Below are positions 49,259 to 58,635 of a DNA stretch of 64,000 bases, piece by piece. Every line of letters begins with the position of its first letter. Within the stretch, counting starts at the first letter, position 1. The stretch spans positions 1-64,000 of the forward strand of contig NZ_SOBW01000010.1 in NCBI RefSeq assembly GCF_004364975.1, written 5' to 3'. The position numbers and the translations under genes were made by a program. This stretch comes from Gelidibacter sediminis (GTDB taxonomy: Bacteria; Bacteroidota; Bacteroidia; Flavobacteriales; Flavobacteriaceae). The notes under the pieces are model-generated. The model was not told the origin of the DNA. It ran no database searches and saw only the letters and a program-made list of their open reading frames with translations.

Positions 49259-49274
49259 TTTAAAATCAACACAC

Positions 49275-49304
49275 ACAATAAGCATTTTTTTATGCTTATT
49301 TAAT
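49275..49304 (+). terminator. Possible pyrE terminator
   Basis: AATAAGCAT and ATGCTTATT form a 9-bp stem around a T run, 17 bp after pyrE. The A+T-rich stem and lack of a clear 3' T tract make it weak. Confidence 0.5.
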
Positions 49305-49330
49305 TTATTTAAATAAAACAACATACAATA

Positions 49331-49729
49331 ATGAATTTACAATCGCCTAAAGTAACCGTTGACAAAAGTCCACAAGAAGTTTTCGAATTCTTATCAGACG
49401 TGAAAAATTTCGAACAGTTAATGCCTGATAACATTAGTAAATTTGAAGTTTTGGGTGAGGATAAATTTTTATTCGCATTAAAAGGAATGCCAGAAATTGT
49501 ATTAAAAAAGAAAGAAGCAGTAGCCCCTCATAAAATTGTCTTAGGAGCTGCAGGAGGTAAATTAGATTTTTCTCTTACAGGTGATATTCAAGAGACGGGA
49601 GCTGAACAAAGTGAAGTAAAGCTGACTTTTGAAGGCGAATTTAATGCGATGATGGGGATGATGATTAAAGGACCAATCTCAAAATTTATTGAAACTTTAG
49701 CGAGCAATATGCCAAAAGCTATCAATTAG
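49331..49729 (+). CDS. SRPBCC-fold protein
   Basis: 132 residues. SPKVTVDKSPQEVFEFLSDV and KNFEQLMPDNISKFEV are the standard start of START/SRPBCC or CoxG-like proteins, and the C-terminal helix MMIKGPISKFIETLASNMP closes the cavity. These proteins bind hydrophobic ligands. Function here is unknown. Its stop overlaps the birA stop on the opposite strand by a few bases. Confidence 0.85.
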   Translation: MNLQSPKVTVDKSPQEVFEFLSDVKNFEQLMPDNISKFEVLGEDKFLFALKGMPEIVLKKKEAVAPHKIVLGAAGGKLDFSLTGDIQETGAEQSEVKLTFEGEFNAMMGMMIKGPISKFIETLASNMPKAIN

Positions 49730-50457
49730 TACATCAGTACCACTTCCTTAAAATCGAAACTCTTAATGACATCATCTTCTACTTTAATCAGAAGTTGACC
49801 GCCTTCAGAGATTCCGACAATATATCCTGAAAATAGCAAACCTTCAGCACTTTTAAATGTTGAAGGTTTATTTTTTCTAAACAACTGTGCCACATACTTG
49901 GATTTTAAGTTGTGGTAGTCTTCATTTTTCAGATATTCAAAATAAACTGTAAGTTGTCTTAAGATGACATCTAATACTTCATCTAGATTTTGCACATAAC
50001 CAGTCAACAACAATAGCGAAGAAGCTGAAGGCAGATCTTTAAAATCAGTTTGATTTACATTAAGACCAATTCCAATTACAGAGCCAGAAATAACATTCAT
50101 TTTAATGACATTTTCAATTAAAATGCCGGCAATCTTTTTATTGTCTGACAAAATGTCGTTAGGCCATTTCACCTTTACACCCTTTAATCCTAAGCTATTG
50201 AGAGCTTCATACATGGCCAAAGACACTGCTATACTAATATAAAAATGACGGTTAACAGGAATAAACGAAACATCCTTAAACACGCTAAAGGTTAGGTTCT
50301 TAGCCTCCTGAGAGCTCCAAATTGTACCCATTTGACCTCTTCCATGCGTCTGAAATTTAGCCAGAACCACCAATCCATCTTCAACATGCCCGTCAACACT
50401 AAGCTTCTTTAAGTAAGCGTTGGTTGAGTCAATGGCATCAAGTTTGATAATACGCAT
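49726..50457 (-). CDS. birA: Biotin--[acetyl-CoA-carboxylase] ligase (no DNA-binding domain)
   Basis: 243 residues. IDSTNAYLKKL, HGRGQMGTIWSS (the biotin-AMP loop) and VKWPNDILSDNKKIAGILIE are diagnostic. SVIGIGLNVNQ follows. The protein lacks an N-terminal helix-turn-helix, so it is a monofunctional ligase and not a repressor. It biotinylates the carboxyl-carrier protein of acetyl-CoA carboxylase and similar enzymes. It converges on the SRPBCC gene. Confidence 0.95.
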   Translation of the reverse strand: MRIIKLDAIDSTNAYLKKLSVDGHVEDGLVVLAKFQTHGRGQMGTIWSSQEAKNLTFSVFKDVSFIPVNRHFYISIAVSLAMYEALNSLGLKGVKVKWPNDILSDNKKIAGILIENVIKMNVISGSVIGIGLNVNQTDFKDLPSASSLLLLTGYVQNLDEVLDVILRQLTVYFEYLKNEDYHNLKSKYVAQLFRKNKPSTFKSAEGLLFSGYIVGISEGGQLLIKVEDDVIKSFDFKEVVLMY

Positions 50458-50524
50458 GTTCTAGTATTTAATATTTTATAATTATCTTATGAGATTTTAA
50501 GGCTTAAAACAACTAAAATTATAA

Positions 50525-50532
50525 TAACTTTG
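50525..50532 (+). promoter_or_regulatory. Candidate -7 element of the rsfS-ftsH unit
   Basis: TAACTTTG matches TAnnTTTG, 20 bp before the rsfS ATG. A TTA at 50504-50506 with an 18-nt spacer is a weak -33. Confidence 0.55.
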
Positions 50533-50552
50533 CACAAATTTAATTTAAATTA

Positions 50553-50924
50553 ATGGCGAAAGAAAATAACAATTCAGATGCACTGATTACCACTATCATA
50601 GCTGGTATTGAGGACGTCAAAGGAAACAATATAAGGATTCTCGATCTTCGGGAGATTGAAAATACGGTTTGTGACTATTTCATTATTTGTGAAGGAAACT
50701 CAAACACACAAGTTAACGCCATTGTTAATGCAGTCCAAAAAAAAGTCAGCAAAACACTTAAAGACCACCCTTGGCATGTGGAAGGAAGTGATAATGCCGA
50801 ATGGGTTTTAATAGATTATGTAAATGTTGTGGTGCATGTATTTCAAAAACACATCAGACAATATTATGATATTGAAAGCCTTTGGGGAGACGCTAAAACA
50901 ACCGTTATAGAAACTAGTTACTAA
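50553..50924 (+). CDS. rsfS: Ribosomal silencing factor RsfS
   Basis: 123 residues. IEDVKGNNIRILDLREIENT, CDYFIICEGNSNTQVNAI and PWHVEGSDNAEWVLIDYVNV are hallmark stretches of the RsfS/Iojap family. It binds L14 on the large subunit and blocks subunit joining when nutrients are scarce. It lies 10 bp before ftsH, an arrangement common in Bacteroidota. Confidence 0.96.
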   Translation: MAKENNNSDALITTIIAGIEDVKGNNIRILDLREIENTVCDYFIICEGNSNTQVNAIVNAVQKKVSKTLKDHPWHVEGSDNAEWVLIDYVNVVVHVFQKHIRQYYDIESLWGDAKTTVIETSY

Positions 50925-50934
50925 AAAAAGATTA

Positions 50935-52953
50935 ATGTCAAAAGAAAATAAAAATTTAAACAAAAAACCAAAGTTAAGTCCATATTGGATTTATGGTTTG
51001 GTGATTGCTGCTTTTTTTGCGGTTCAAATATTCTCTGGAGGTTTTGGTGGCCAAGACGCTAAAAGCACAACACCTTCTCAATTTTTTGAGTATTTGAAAA
51101 GAGGAGATGTTGCCAAAGTTGAAATTGTTAACAATAGAGAGGCTAAAGTTTATTTGACCGATGAAGCTCTTAGTACTGACGCGCATAAAGGCACAAAACC
51201 AAATAATATTCTCCCTTCTGTAACACCCAGTCCTAATTATAGGTTCGAATTTGGAGACTTGGCATTATTTCAAGAAGAAATAAGAACTATAATCAGTGAA
51301 AATAATTTAAGCAATACTGAAGTAACTTTTGAAACAGAACACAATGTTTGGGGAGATTTCTTATTAGGACTATTGCCTTTTGTTCTAATTATAGGGGTTT
51401 GGATTTTTATTATGAGACGCATGTCATCTGGCGGCGGCGGCGGCGCTGGCGGACAGATATTTAATATAGGAAAGTCTAAAGCAAAGTTGTTTGATGAAAA
51501 CACTGATGTTAAGACTTCTTTTAAAGATGTGGCCGGATTGGAAGGTGCAAAAGAAGAAGTGCAAGAAATTGTAGATTTTCTAAAAACACCTGAAAAATAC
51601 ACCTCATTAGGTGGTAAAATACCAAAAGGCGCCTTATTGGTAGGACCTCCAGGAACAGGTAAAACCTTGTTGGCGAAAGCAGTTGCCGGTGAAGCTAAAG
51701 TGCCTTTCTTTTCATTATCCGGATCAGATTTTGTGGAGATGTTTGTAGGTGTAGGAGCTTCAAGAGTAAGAGATTTATTTAAGCAAGCTAAAGAAAAATC
51801 GCCTTCTATTATCTTTATCGATGAGATTGATGCTATTGGCCGTGCTAGAGGCAAAAATGCGATGTCAGGTTCTAATGATGAGCGAGAAAACACCTTAAAT
51901 CAGTTACTGACAGAAATGGATGGTTTTGGCACAAACACTAACGTGATTGTGCTAGCTGCAACCAATAGAGCCGACATTTTGGACAAAGCACTAATGCGTG
52001 CCGGACGTTTTGACAGGCAAATTTTTGTTGACCTTCCAGATATCGTAGAACGTAAAGAAATTTTTGAAGTTCATTTAAGGCCGATTAAAAAAGCTGAGGA
52101 CTTAGATATTGATTTTCTTGCAAGACAAACGCCAGGGTTTTCTGGAGCAGATATTGCTAACGTTTGTAACGAAGCTGCTTTAATTGCGGCACGTAAAGGA
52201 AAAAAAGCAGTAAATAAACAAGATTTCCTAGATGCTGTTGATAGAATTATTGGTGGGCTAGAGAAAAAGAATAAAATCATTACGGTTGATGAAAAACGTG
52301 CAGTTGCTTTTCACGAGGCAGGACACGCAACTATCAGCTGGATGCTGGAACATGCAGCTCCTTTGGTAAAAGTAACAATTGTACCGCGTGGAAGATCGTT
52401 AGGTGCCGCATGGTACCTACCTGAAGAGCGTCTGATTGTAAGAACAGAGCAAATGCTTGATGAAATGTGTGCTGCCCTTGGTGGTCGTGCCGCAGAAAAA
52501 GTAATCTTTGATAAAATTTCAACTGGCGCATTGAGCGACTTGGAAAAAGTTACCAAACAAGCACGTGCAATGGTTACCGTTTATGGATTAAGTGATAAAG
52601 TAGGAAATTTAACCTACTACGATTCTTCAGGACAATCAGAATACGGGTTTACAAAACCTTATAGTGAGCAAACTGCCGAATTAATTGATCAGGAAATTTC
52701 TGCAATTATAGAAGAGCAATACCAGCGTGCCATTAAAATATTAGAAGAAAACAAGGATAAATTAACTGAATTAGCTGAAGAACTTCTAGAGAAAGAAGTG
52801 ATTTTTAAGGATAACTTAGAGCGCATTTTTGGTATACGTCCTTTTGAGAAGGACGTATTGGAACGTGAACGTCTTGACAATGAATCAACGGCCTCTCAGG
52901 AACACACTGAAATCCCTGTAGAAGATATCAAAACCGATGAATCAGTAAGTTAA
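50935..52953 (+). CDS. ftsH: ATP-dependent zinc metalloprotease FtsH
   Basis: 672 residues. Two membrane segments flank a periplasmic loop (first about 18-35, second about 139-157). The AAA module has Walker [15 protein letters not shown] near 237, Walker [12 protein letters not shown], and the second region of homology [20 protein letters not shown]. The zinc motif HEAGH has its first His at 460. FtsH degrades membrane and short-lived proteins. It is anchored in the inner membrane. A Gly-rich linker ([13 protein letters not shown]) follows the second segment. Confidence 0.97.
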   Translation: MSKENKNLNKKPKLSPYWIYGLVIAAFFAVQIFSGGFGGQDAKSTTPSQFFEYLKRGDVAKVEIVNNREAKVYLTDEALSTDAHKGTKPNNILPSVTPSPNYRFEFGDLALFQEEIRTIISENNLSNTEVTFETEHNVWGDFLLGLLPFVLIIGVWIFIMRRMSSGGGGGAGGQIFNIGKSKAKLFDENTDVKTSFKDVAGLEGAKEEVQEIVDFLKTPEKYTSLGGKIPKGALLVGPPGTGKTLLAKAVAGEAKVPFFSLSGSDFVEMFVGVGASRVRDLFKQAKEKSPSIIFIDEIDAIGRARGKNAMSGSNDERENTLNQLLTEMDGFGTNTNVIVLAATNRADILDKALMRAGRFDRQIFVDLPDIVERKEIFEVHLRPIKKAEDLDIDFLARQTPGFSGADIANVCNEAALIAARKGKKAVNKQDFLDAVDRIIGGLEKKNKIITVDEKRAVAFHEAGHATISWMLEHAAPLVKVTIVPRGRSLGAAWYLPEERLIVRTEQMLDEMCAALGGRAAEKVIFDKISTGALSDLEKVTKQARAMVTVYGLSDKVGNLTYYDSSGQSEYGFTKPYSEQTAELIDQEISAIIEEQYQRAIKILEENKDKLTELAEELLEKEVIFKDNLERIFGIRPFEKDVLERERLDNESTASQEHTEIPVEDIKTDESVS

Positions 52954-52976
52954 AAATTCCTATTTCAATTTCATAT

Positions 52977-53016
52977 AAAAAACTTAAATTAATCTTATGT
53001 TAATTTAAGTTTTTTT
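52977..53016 (+). terminator. Rho-independent terminator of ftsH
   Basis: AAACTTAAATTAA (ending 52992) pairs with TTAATTTAAGTTT (from 53000) around TCTTATG, then a T run. Confidence 0.85.
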
Positions 53017-53023
53017 ATATTTG
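53016..53023 (+). promoter_or_regulatory. Candidate -7 element of the LUD-domain gene
   Basis: TATATTTG matches TAnnTTTG and directly adjoins the ftsH terminator, 52 bp before the next ATG. No TTG at -33. Confidence 0.4.
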
Positions 53024-53075
53024 AGGAATTCATCATTTAAACTAGAATAGCACCTAGATTAATAGCATCCACTAC

Positions 53076-53681
53076 ATGAGTCTATTTCGTAAAATTTTCG
53101 GCTTAAAAAACACGCCAGAAGATACCATTAAAAGCGAAGAGAGAGGCAAATATATGCCTGAAATCAAGCTACCTATAGACGAAAAGTTTACTATAAATTT
53201 TAAGGCCAATGGCGGGAAATTTCTGTATTGTGAAAATATGGAGGAAATCCACAAAAGCTTGAAAAATATACTTCATGAAAATAATTGGGAAGATAAAAAT
53301 GTCTTTCTATTGGATTCTAGACTCAAAGAACTGTTTAAGGGCTTTGGTCTTAAAGACTCCAAAAAGTCATTAGAAAGTGACTATTTTTTATCTACCTGTG
53401 AATATTTAATCGCCGATGATGGATCTCTGCTCATCTCATCAAATCAAATCGCAGAAAAAAAGTTAAGAGATCTCCCTGATAATTTTATTATTTACGCCAC
53501 AACAAGTCAATTCGTTGAAAATATAGGAGAAGGCTTAAGAGGGATCAAAAACAAGAATAAAAATAAAATCCCCACCAATATTACCACCATTAAACATTTT
53601 AAGACTTTAGAAGATAAAGACTTTCTAACTTATGGAAGTAGCTCAAAAAACCTATATTTGCTGCTTCTAGAAGATTTATAA
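53076..53681 (+). CDS. LUD-domain protein (LutC/YkgG family)
   Basis: 201 residues. CEYLIADDGSLLISSNQIAE and LPDNFIIYATTSQFVENIGE fit the LUD fold seen in LutC/YkgG, which acts in L-lactate utilisation with LutA and LutB. No lutA or lutB gene is nearby, so a role in lactate oxidation cannot be assumed. Its position between ftsH and cdsA suggests a different, perhaps envelope-linked, job in this group. Confidence 0.8.
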   Translation: MSLFRKIFGLKNTPEDTIKSEERGKYMPEIKLPIDEKFTINFKANGGKFLYCENMEEIHKSLKNILHENNWEDKNVFLLDSRLKELFKGFGLKDSKKSLESDYFLSTCEYLIADDGSLLISSNQIAEKKLRDLPDNFIIYATTSQFVENIGEGLRGIKNKNKNKIPTNITTIKHFKTLEDKDFLTYGSSSKNLYLLLLEDL

Positions 53682-53762
53682 TGAAATTTTTTACCCGATT
53701 CTATGTTCAGAAGTCTATTTCAAAATGTGTCATTTGTCATTACACCATTCTAACAATTACAA

Positions 53763-54584
53763 ATGAAGGAACTTAGCACAAGAGCCATTTCAGGCGCTAT
53801 CTATATATCATTGTTAATATTGTCTATTTATTGGCAGTATGTACTGGTGGTTCTCTTTCTCATATTTGGTCTTATCTGTATGGCAGAGTTCAAAAAACTC
53901 ATTCAATTAGATAGTAAAGCTCCATATATTGTCTTTACGACAATGTATCTAGGTTTTAGTATTTGGGCGCTTATACCTGAAACCGACGCTGGTTTTAATG
54001 AAGCCATTCAAATTTTGCAGGTCATTACCATTTTCGTGCAATTGTTTTTGATTAAAGACTTATTTTCAGAAAAAACAATTCCGCTGTTCGAATCTAAGCG
54101 TTTTATACTCACCACATTCTACTTAACAAGCGCGTTCATATTTTTAATAATGATTGCCAACAATGGAAAAGAGTTTACACCTATGCTATTACTAGGGTCC
54201 TTTGTACTGATTTGGGTAAATGATACGGGAGCATACATTATAGGTAAGAATTTTGGGAAGCAAAAGCTTTTTCCTAGTGTGTCTCCAAAGAAGACCTTTG
54301 AAGGCTTTTTGGGCGGATTATTTTTTGCTTGTGTGGGAAGTTATTTTATTGCGCGACTTACAGGCGAGTTAGATTTTACAAATTGGTTAATATTGGCTAT
54401 CATTGCAAGTGTTTTTGGAACTTTGGGCGATTTGATTGAGTCCAAATTTAAAAGACAGGCAGGCGTAAAGGATAGCGGCGTCATAATGCCAGGTCATGGT
54501 GGCTTGTTAGATCGGTTAGATAGTATTATTTTTGCAGCACCATTTTTATATTTATTTTTAAGATTATTTCCATATGTTTCATAA
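53763..54584 (+). CDS. cdsA: Phosphatidate cytidylyltransferase
   Basis: 273 residues with about seven membrane segments. The signature runs from SPKKTFEGFLGGLFF to GDLIESKFKRQAGVKDSG and MPGHGGLLDRLDS, which includes the catalytic Asp pair. It makes CDP-diacylglycerol from phosphatidate and CTP. The stop overlaps the start of psd by 11 bp, so the two are coupled. Confidence 0.96.
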   Translation: MKELSTRAISGAIYISLLILSIYWQYVLVVLFLIFGLICMAEFKKLIQLDSKAPYIVFTTMYLGFSIWALIPETDAGFNEAIQILQVITIFVQLFLIKDLFSEKTIPLFESKRFILTTFYLTSAFIFLIMIANNGKEFTPMLLLGSFVLIWVNDTGAYIIGKNFGKQKLFPSVSPKKTFEGFLGGLFFACVGSYFIARLTGELDFTNWLILAIIASVFGTLGDLIESKFKRQAGVKDSGVIMPGHGGLLDRLDSIIFAAPFLYLFLRLFPYVS

Positions 54585-55227
54585 AGAAGGCCATAAAATA
54601 GTCATGATTTCTATTGCACTAGTTGTTATAGCCATTATGAGCATTGATTATTTTGTAACGTTAGCTTGGCTAAGAACCACTTTAATGCTAGTGGTATTAG
54701 CATTTTTTATTATCATACTACAATTTTTTAGAAACCCTAAACGTATTGGGACACTACATGATCACCATGTGCTCTCTCCTGTAGACGGTAAGGTTGTGGT
54801 GATTGAAGAAGTTTTCGAAAATGAATTTTTTAAGGATAAACGCATTCAGGTATCTGTATTCATGTCTCCTATAAACGTACACGTAACACGTTATCCAATT
54901 GGTGGCAAAGTGGTGTATAGTAAATACCATCCAGGCAAATATTTAGTAGCCTGGCATCCTAAGGCCAGCGAAGAAAATGAACGCACTACAGTAGTTGTAG
55001 AAAACGAAACATTTGGACAGGTATTGTACCGTCAAATTGCGGGCGCCTTGGCAAAACGTATTGTAAATTATGCTCAAGTTGATAACCATGTCATACAAGG
55101 AAAAGATTCAGGTTTTATCAAATTTGGCTCGAGAGTAGATTTGTTTCTACCATTGGATTCCGATATAAAAGTTGAGCTAAATCAGAAAGTAAAAGGTGGT
55201 ATTACAGTGATTGCTGAAACAAAATGA
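54574..55227 (+). CDS. psd: Phosphatidylserine decarboxylase (short type)
   Basis: 217 residues. Two membrane segments at the N-terminus are followed by LSPVDGKVVVIEEV, VFMSPINVHVTRYPIGG and GFIKFGSRVDLFLPL. The FGS triplet is the self-cleavage site that makes the pyruvoyl group. The enzyme makes phosphatidylethanolamine. The length fits the short PSD type found in Bacteroidota. Overlaps cdsA and the ACBP gene (4 bp). Confidence 0.94.
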   Translation: MFHKEGHKIVMISIALVVIAIMSIDYFVTLAWLRTTLMLVVLAFFIIILQFFRNPKRIGTLHDHHVLSPVDGKVVVIEEVFENEFFKDKRIQVSVFMSPINVHVTRYPIGGKVVYSKYHPGKYLVAWHPKASEENERTTVVVENETFGQVLYRQIAGALAKRIVNYAQVDNHVIQGKDSGFIKFGSRVDLFLPLDSDIKVELNQKVKGGITVIAETK

Positions 55228-55490
55228 CTTCCAATAAATTAGATATTGAATTTAAGGAAGCTGTAGAACGTATTAATAGTTATACAGGTGCATTCCCTGC
55301 TGATTTATTATTAAGGCTTTATGCCTACTACAAGAAGGCTACAAATGACTATTCAGGTCCCAGAAGCAAGAAGCCAATTATCAATGCATTTAAAACCAAT
55401 GCCCTTTTTCAAATAAAAAGTGTGTCTCAAGATGAGGCCAAGCGCATTTATATTGATTTGGTGAATAACTACTTCTTGTATGGTAAATAA
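55224..55490 (+). CDS. Acyl-CoA-binding protein
   Basis: 88 residues. LDIEFKEAVERINSYTG, LLLRLYAYYKKATNDYSGPR and the C-terminal helix match the four-helix ACBP fold, with the YAYYKKAT motif that binds the CoA. It overlaps the psd stop by 4 bp, so cdsA-psd-ACBP is a coupled lipid operon. It would buffer or deliver acyl-CoA for phospholipid synthesis; that link is inference. Confidence 0.93.
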   Translation: MTSNKLDIEFKEAVERINSYTGAFPADLLLRLYAYYKKATNDYSGPRSKKPIINAFKTNALFQIKSVSQDEAKRIYIDLVNNYFLYGK

Positions 55491-55524
55491 GGTTGATTAC
55501 TTTCTAAACTATTTCCCTAGAGAT

Positions 55525-55560
55525 ATTATTTATTGTATTTTATTCGAAATTATTTATTGT
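55525..55560. repeat. Short direct repeat ATTATTTATTGT x2
   Basis: Identical 12-mers at 55525-55536 and 55549-55560, spaced 24 bp apart, in the gap before the 140-residue membrane protein gene. A+T-rich, so chance is possible. Confidence 0.4.
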
Positions 55561-55653
55561 GTTGGATTTTGTGATGAATGAATTCGCGATTTCATTTCTT
55601 TACATTTCGCCAACAAAAGAGATACAAATACAGTCATTCCAATTGATAGCGCC

Positions 55654-56076
55654 ATGACATCAAAAAGACTTTTAAGAAATGACTATATCTTAGTGCTTCT
55701 AGTTAGTGTGATGTATTTTTTAGCCATCAAAGACGTTATCGCCGCATTCGTATATTTGGTCGTTGCAGTGGTAGTGAGTATCTATTTTTTTCCTGCAAGA
55801 TTATTATTCTTGGAAAACGATTTTTTGAGAGAACCCAATAAAAAGAAAGTGGCTTTAGCACTTTCATATTTTGTAATCAGCAATATCATCACATTAACCG
55901 CGCTGATAATTTACGCAGATGGTAAAGGTTTTCTACACACCACCTTTTTAATATATAGCATTATAAATTTGGCTTTTCTGCTCTATTTTCATTTTCAAGA
56001 AAATATGCGTTACAACTTTATACTATCTATTTTCACCACTTTTTTAAGTTCGGCTGTTGTGAGTCTGCAATACTAA
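55654..56076 (+). CDS. Integral membrane protein of unknown function
   Basis: 140 residues with four to five hydrophobic segments: about 12-27, 30-48, 68-88, 95-113 and 120-138. The only polar block, ENDFLREPNKKKVALALSYF, sits between the second and third. No family is recognised. The gene has its own 163-bp upstream gap and converges on the pentein gene. Confidence 0.75.
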   Translation: MTSKRLLRNDYILVLLVSVMYFLAIKDVIAAFVYLVVAVVVSIYFFPARLLFLENDFLREPNKKKVALALSYFVISNIITLTALIIYADGKGFLHTTFLIYSIINLAFLLYFHFQENMRYNFILSIFTTFLSSAVVSLQY

Positions 56077-56115
56077 TGGCAAAGGATATTCAGGTGATAG
56101 TTTTTAGCGCGTTCC

Positions 56116-57030
56116 TTAATCTCTGATGAGCGGCATCGTGCTGCAACGCAATAAGCCTTCCTGCTTTGAGATTTCGGCATAGGGCACTTCTTCCACTGTA
56201 AATCCGTTAGCTCTTAACCAAGCGTTCAATCTGGTGAAATTACGTTCTGAGATTACAACATCCTCAGAAATTGAAAAGATATTGCTATTCATATGATACA
56301 TTTCTTCTCGTGTAATATGGAACAAATTCTCCTTTCCAAACAAATCGACCAAGTACATATAGTCGCTTTCTTCTCTGAAGCCACTTTTATAAATGATGCC
56401 TTTATTTTTACCGACTGGCTGAAAACAACAATCTAAATGCAAAGCATTATCTCTTGGTTCTATTCTCGATTTGACCAAGTCAAATTCCTTCACAATTTTA
56501 TTCGGAAATAATTCCTTTATATAATTAACCCCTTCCATATTGGTGCGGGCCGTTATATAATCACTATAATCACTGCCTTTATAAGTACCAATAAAAATAT
56601 GATCATTCCATAACATCACGTCACCACCTTCTATATGAACTTCTTCAGGTGGACGCACAACTTTATCAGGGTCAATTTGGTCTATGACATATTGAATGGC
56701 GTCAAGCTCCTTTTCTCTATCTGGTAGAATATTTGCTTTGATAAAAATATCATCAATAACAAAGGCGATGTCTCTGGCAAATATCTGATTATAATCTCTT
56801 ATCAGTTCAGGACGATACACCTTTACATCATATTTTTGAAAAACTTTGGCTACGGCTTCCATTTCTTTAACCATATCTTCCTCAATAGGATAAGTGCCGG
56901 CTTTTATATGTTCTAAAGATTTAGGGTCATATGCTTCTTCAATTCCTGGCGTTGGTCCATTACTGATTGCAGTTCCTAAAACCACGGCTCTTAGCCGTGA
57001 AGTTTCATTTTTAATATTCAATTTTAGCAT
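56116..57030 (-). CDS. Pentein-fold amidinotransferase/dimethylargininase-type enzyme
   Basis: 304 residues. Active-site residues of the pentein family are visible: FARD at 84-87, the HIEGGD block at 132-137, catalytic His198 in ALHLDCCFQP and nucleophile Cys296 in RCSTMPL. Members include amidinotransferases, arginine deiminases and DDAH. Which activity applies cannot be told by eye. It follows gltA on the same strand but after the gltA terminator. A second pentein gene (ctlX) lies elsewhere in the window. Confidence 0.88.
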   Translation of the reverse strand: MLKLNIKNETSRLRAVVLGTAISNGPTPGIEEAYDPKSLEHIKAGTYPIEEDMVKEMEAVAKVFQKYDVKVYRPELIRDYNQIFARDIAFVIDDIFIKANILPDREKELDAIQYVIDQIDPDKVVRPPEEVHIEGGDVMLWNDHIFIGTYKGSDYSDYITARTNMEGVNYIKELFPNKIVKEFDLVKSRIEPRDNALHLDCCFQPVGKNKGIIYKSGFREESDYMYLVDLFGKENLFHITREEMYHMNSNIFSISEDVVISERNFTRLNAWLRANGFTVEEVPYAEISKQEGLLRCSTMPLIRD

Positions 57031-57044
57031 ATTCTATAGTATAA

Positions 57045-57076
57045 AAAAAGCTTCATCTAAAAAATGAAGCTTTCTG
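57045..57076 (-). terminator. Rho-independent terminator of gltA
   Basis: AAAGCTTCAT (57047-57056) pairs with ATGAAGCTTT (57064-57073) around a 7-nt loop. The minus strand runs into TTTTTTT. It sits between the gltA stop and the pentein gene. Confidence 0.9.
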
Positions 57077-57092
57077 CATTATTAATATCGTA

Positions 57093-58379
57093 TTAACGCT
57101 TATCAATCGATTTAAAAGACCTTAAAGTTTCTCCAATATAAATCTGTCTTGGTCTACCTATTGGTTCCTTATTCAATCTCATTTCTCGCCATTGTGCAAT
57201 CCACCCTGGTAAACGTCCTAATGCAAACATTACTGTAAACATGTCTGTTGGAATTCCCATAGCTCTGTAGATGATTCCTGAATAGAAATCGACGTTTGGA
57301 TATAACTTACGATCTACGAAATAAGGATCTTTTAAAGCTTCTTGTTCTAACGATTTTGCGATTTCTAAAATTTTGTCTTCAACACCTAAATCGTTCAACA
57401 CTTCGTCAGCTGCTTTTTTAATGATTTTAGCTCTAGGATCGAAGTTTTTGTAGACACGGTGTCCAAAGCCCATCAAACGGAATGGATCCTCTCTGTCTTT
57501 GGCTTTTGCCATATATTTATCAGTATCGCCACCATCAGCATTGATACCTTCTAACATTTCTAGCACGGCTTGGTTGGCCCCACCGTGAAGCGGACCCCAG
57601 AGTGCAGAAATACCAGTAGATAGCGATGCAAATAATCCAACGTGGGACGATCCTGCAATTCTTACCGTTGATGTAGAACAGTTTTGTTCGTGATCAGCGT
57701 GAAGGATCAACAATTTATCCAAAGCATTTAAAACGATTGGATTCATTTTATATTCTTCATTAGGTTGTTTGAACATCATTTTTAAAATGTTCTCAACATA
57801 GCCTAAATTTTTATCTCCATAGTCTAATGGTAAGCCGTTTTTCTTACGGAATGTCCAAGCAACCAATACTGGGAATTTACCTAAGATTTTAACGATGGCC
57901 TTATACATATCCTCTTCAGAATCTACATTCACTGAAGATGGGTTAAACGCTGTCAATGCACTCGTAAGGGATGCAATAACACCCATTGGATGTGCAGACT
58001 TAGGAAATGCGTCAACTATTTTGCGGATGTCTTCGTCTACAACAGACTGAGCTTTAATATCTGAATGGAATTTGTTGAGTTGTTCCTTTGTTGGCAATTC
58101 TCCAAAAATAAGCAAGAACGCTACTTCAAGAAAGTCAGCCTTTTCAGCCAGCTCCTCAATAGAATAACCGCGGTATCTCAATACGCCTTTCTCACCATCT
58201 AAAAAGGTGATGGCACTTTGGCAAGATCCTGTGTTTTTATATCCTGGATCTAATGTAATGACACTATCTGTAGTACTTCTTAAAGTGCTGACATCTATGG
58301 CAACTTCTTTCTCCGTTCCTACAATCAGTGGGAATTCGTATTTTTTACCGTCTATTTCTAACGTAGCTTTCTCTGACAT
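57093..58379 (-). CDS. gltA: Citrate synthase
   Basis: 428 residues, type II length. LHADHEQNCSTSTVRIAGSS includes the active-site His, GPLHGGANQAVLEML carries the second, and FGHRVYKNFDPRAKIIKK has the third His region. The N-terminal strand-rich part (ATLEIDGKKYEFPLIVGTE) is typical of Gram-negative GltA. It condenses acetyl-CoA and oxaloacetate to citrate. Its ATG is at 58379. Confidence 0.97.
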   Translation of the reverse strand: MSEKATLEIDGKKYEFPLIVGTEKEVAIDVSTLRSTTDSVITLDPGYKNTGSCQSAITFLDGEKGVLRYRGYSIEELAEKADFLEVAFLLIFGELPTKEQLNKFHSDIKAQSVVDEDIRKIVDAFPKSAHPMGVIASLTSALTAFNPSSVNVDSEEDMYKAIVKILGKFPVLVAWTFRKKNGLPLDYGDKNLGYVENILKMMFKQPNEEYKMNPIVLNALDKLLILHADHEQNCSTSTVRIAGSSHVGLFASLSTGISALWGPLHGGANQAVLEMLEGINADGGDTDKYMAKAKDREDPFRLMGFGHRVYKNFDPRAKIIKKAADEVLNDLGVEDKILEIAKSLEQEALKDPYFVDRKLYPNVDFYSGIIYRAMGIPTDMFTVMFALGRLPGWIAQWREMRLNKEPIGRPRQIYIGETLRSFKSIDKR

Positions 58380-58564
58380 ATGTATATATAAGTTTGTTGT
58401 GAATTTGTGTATCTGAAAATGATGTCACGAATTTACAAAAATTATCAGTATTTAAAAAGCAAGTTAACAAGCATTTTAACAATCATAATATTTATAAAAA
58501 CTATGTAAGAATGAGCTAAAATTGCCCATTATAGCGCTCTCAAGGAGGGTTACGCCCTTAAAAT

Positions 58565-58578
58565 GGACATATATGTCC
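58565..58578. promoter_or_regulatory. 14-bp perfect palindrome (operator candidate)
   Basis: GGACATATATGTCC is its own reverse complement and lies in the gap between gltA and the DUF481 gene, 24 bp before a TAGATTTG -7 candidate (58602-58609). It could bind a dimeric regulator. Confidence 0.5.
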
Positions 58579-58635
58579 GCAATTAATAACAAGAACTTAA
58601 TTAGATTTGCATAAATACACTTATTATTAAAAATT

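Noticed and set aside
49726-49729. Overlap of the SRPBCC and birA stop codons as a special regulatory signal
   Set aside because: Convergent overlap of a few bases is common in compact bacterial genomes.
51270-51893. 207-residue minus-strand open frame opposite ftsH
   Set aside because: It covers the conserved AAA region of ftsH, has no recognisable domain and is a codon-bias artefact.
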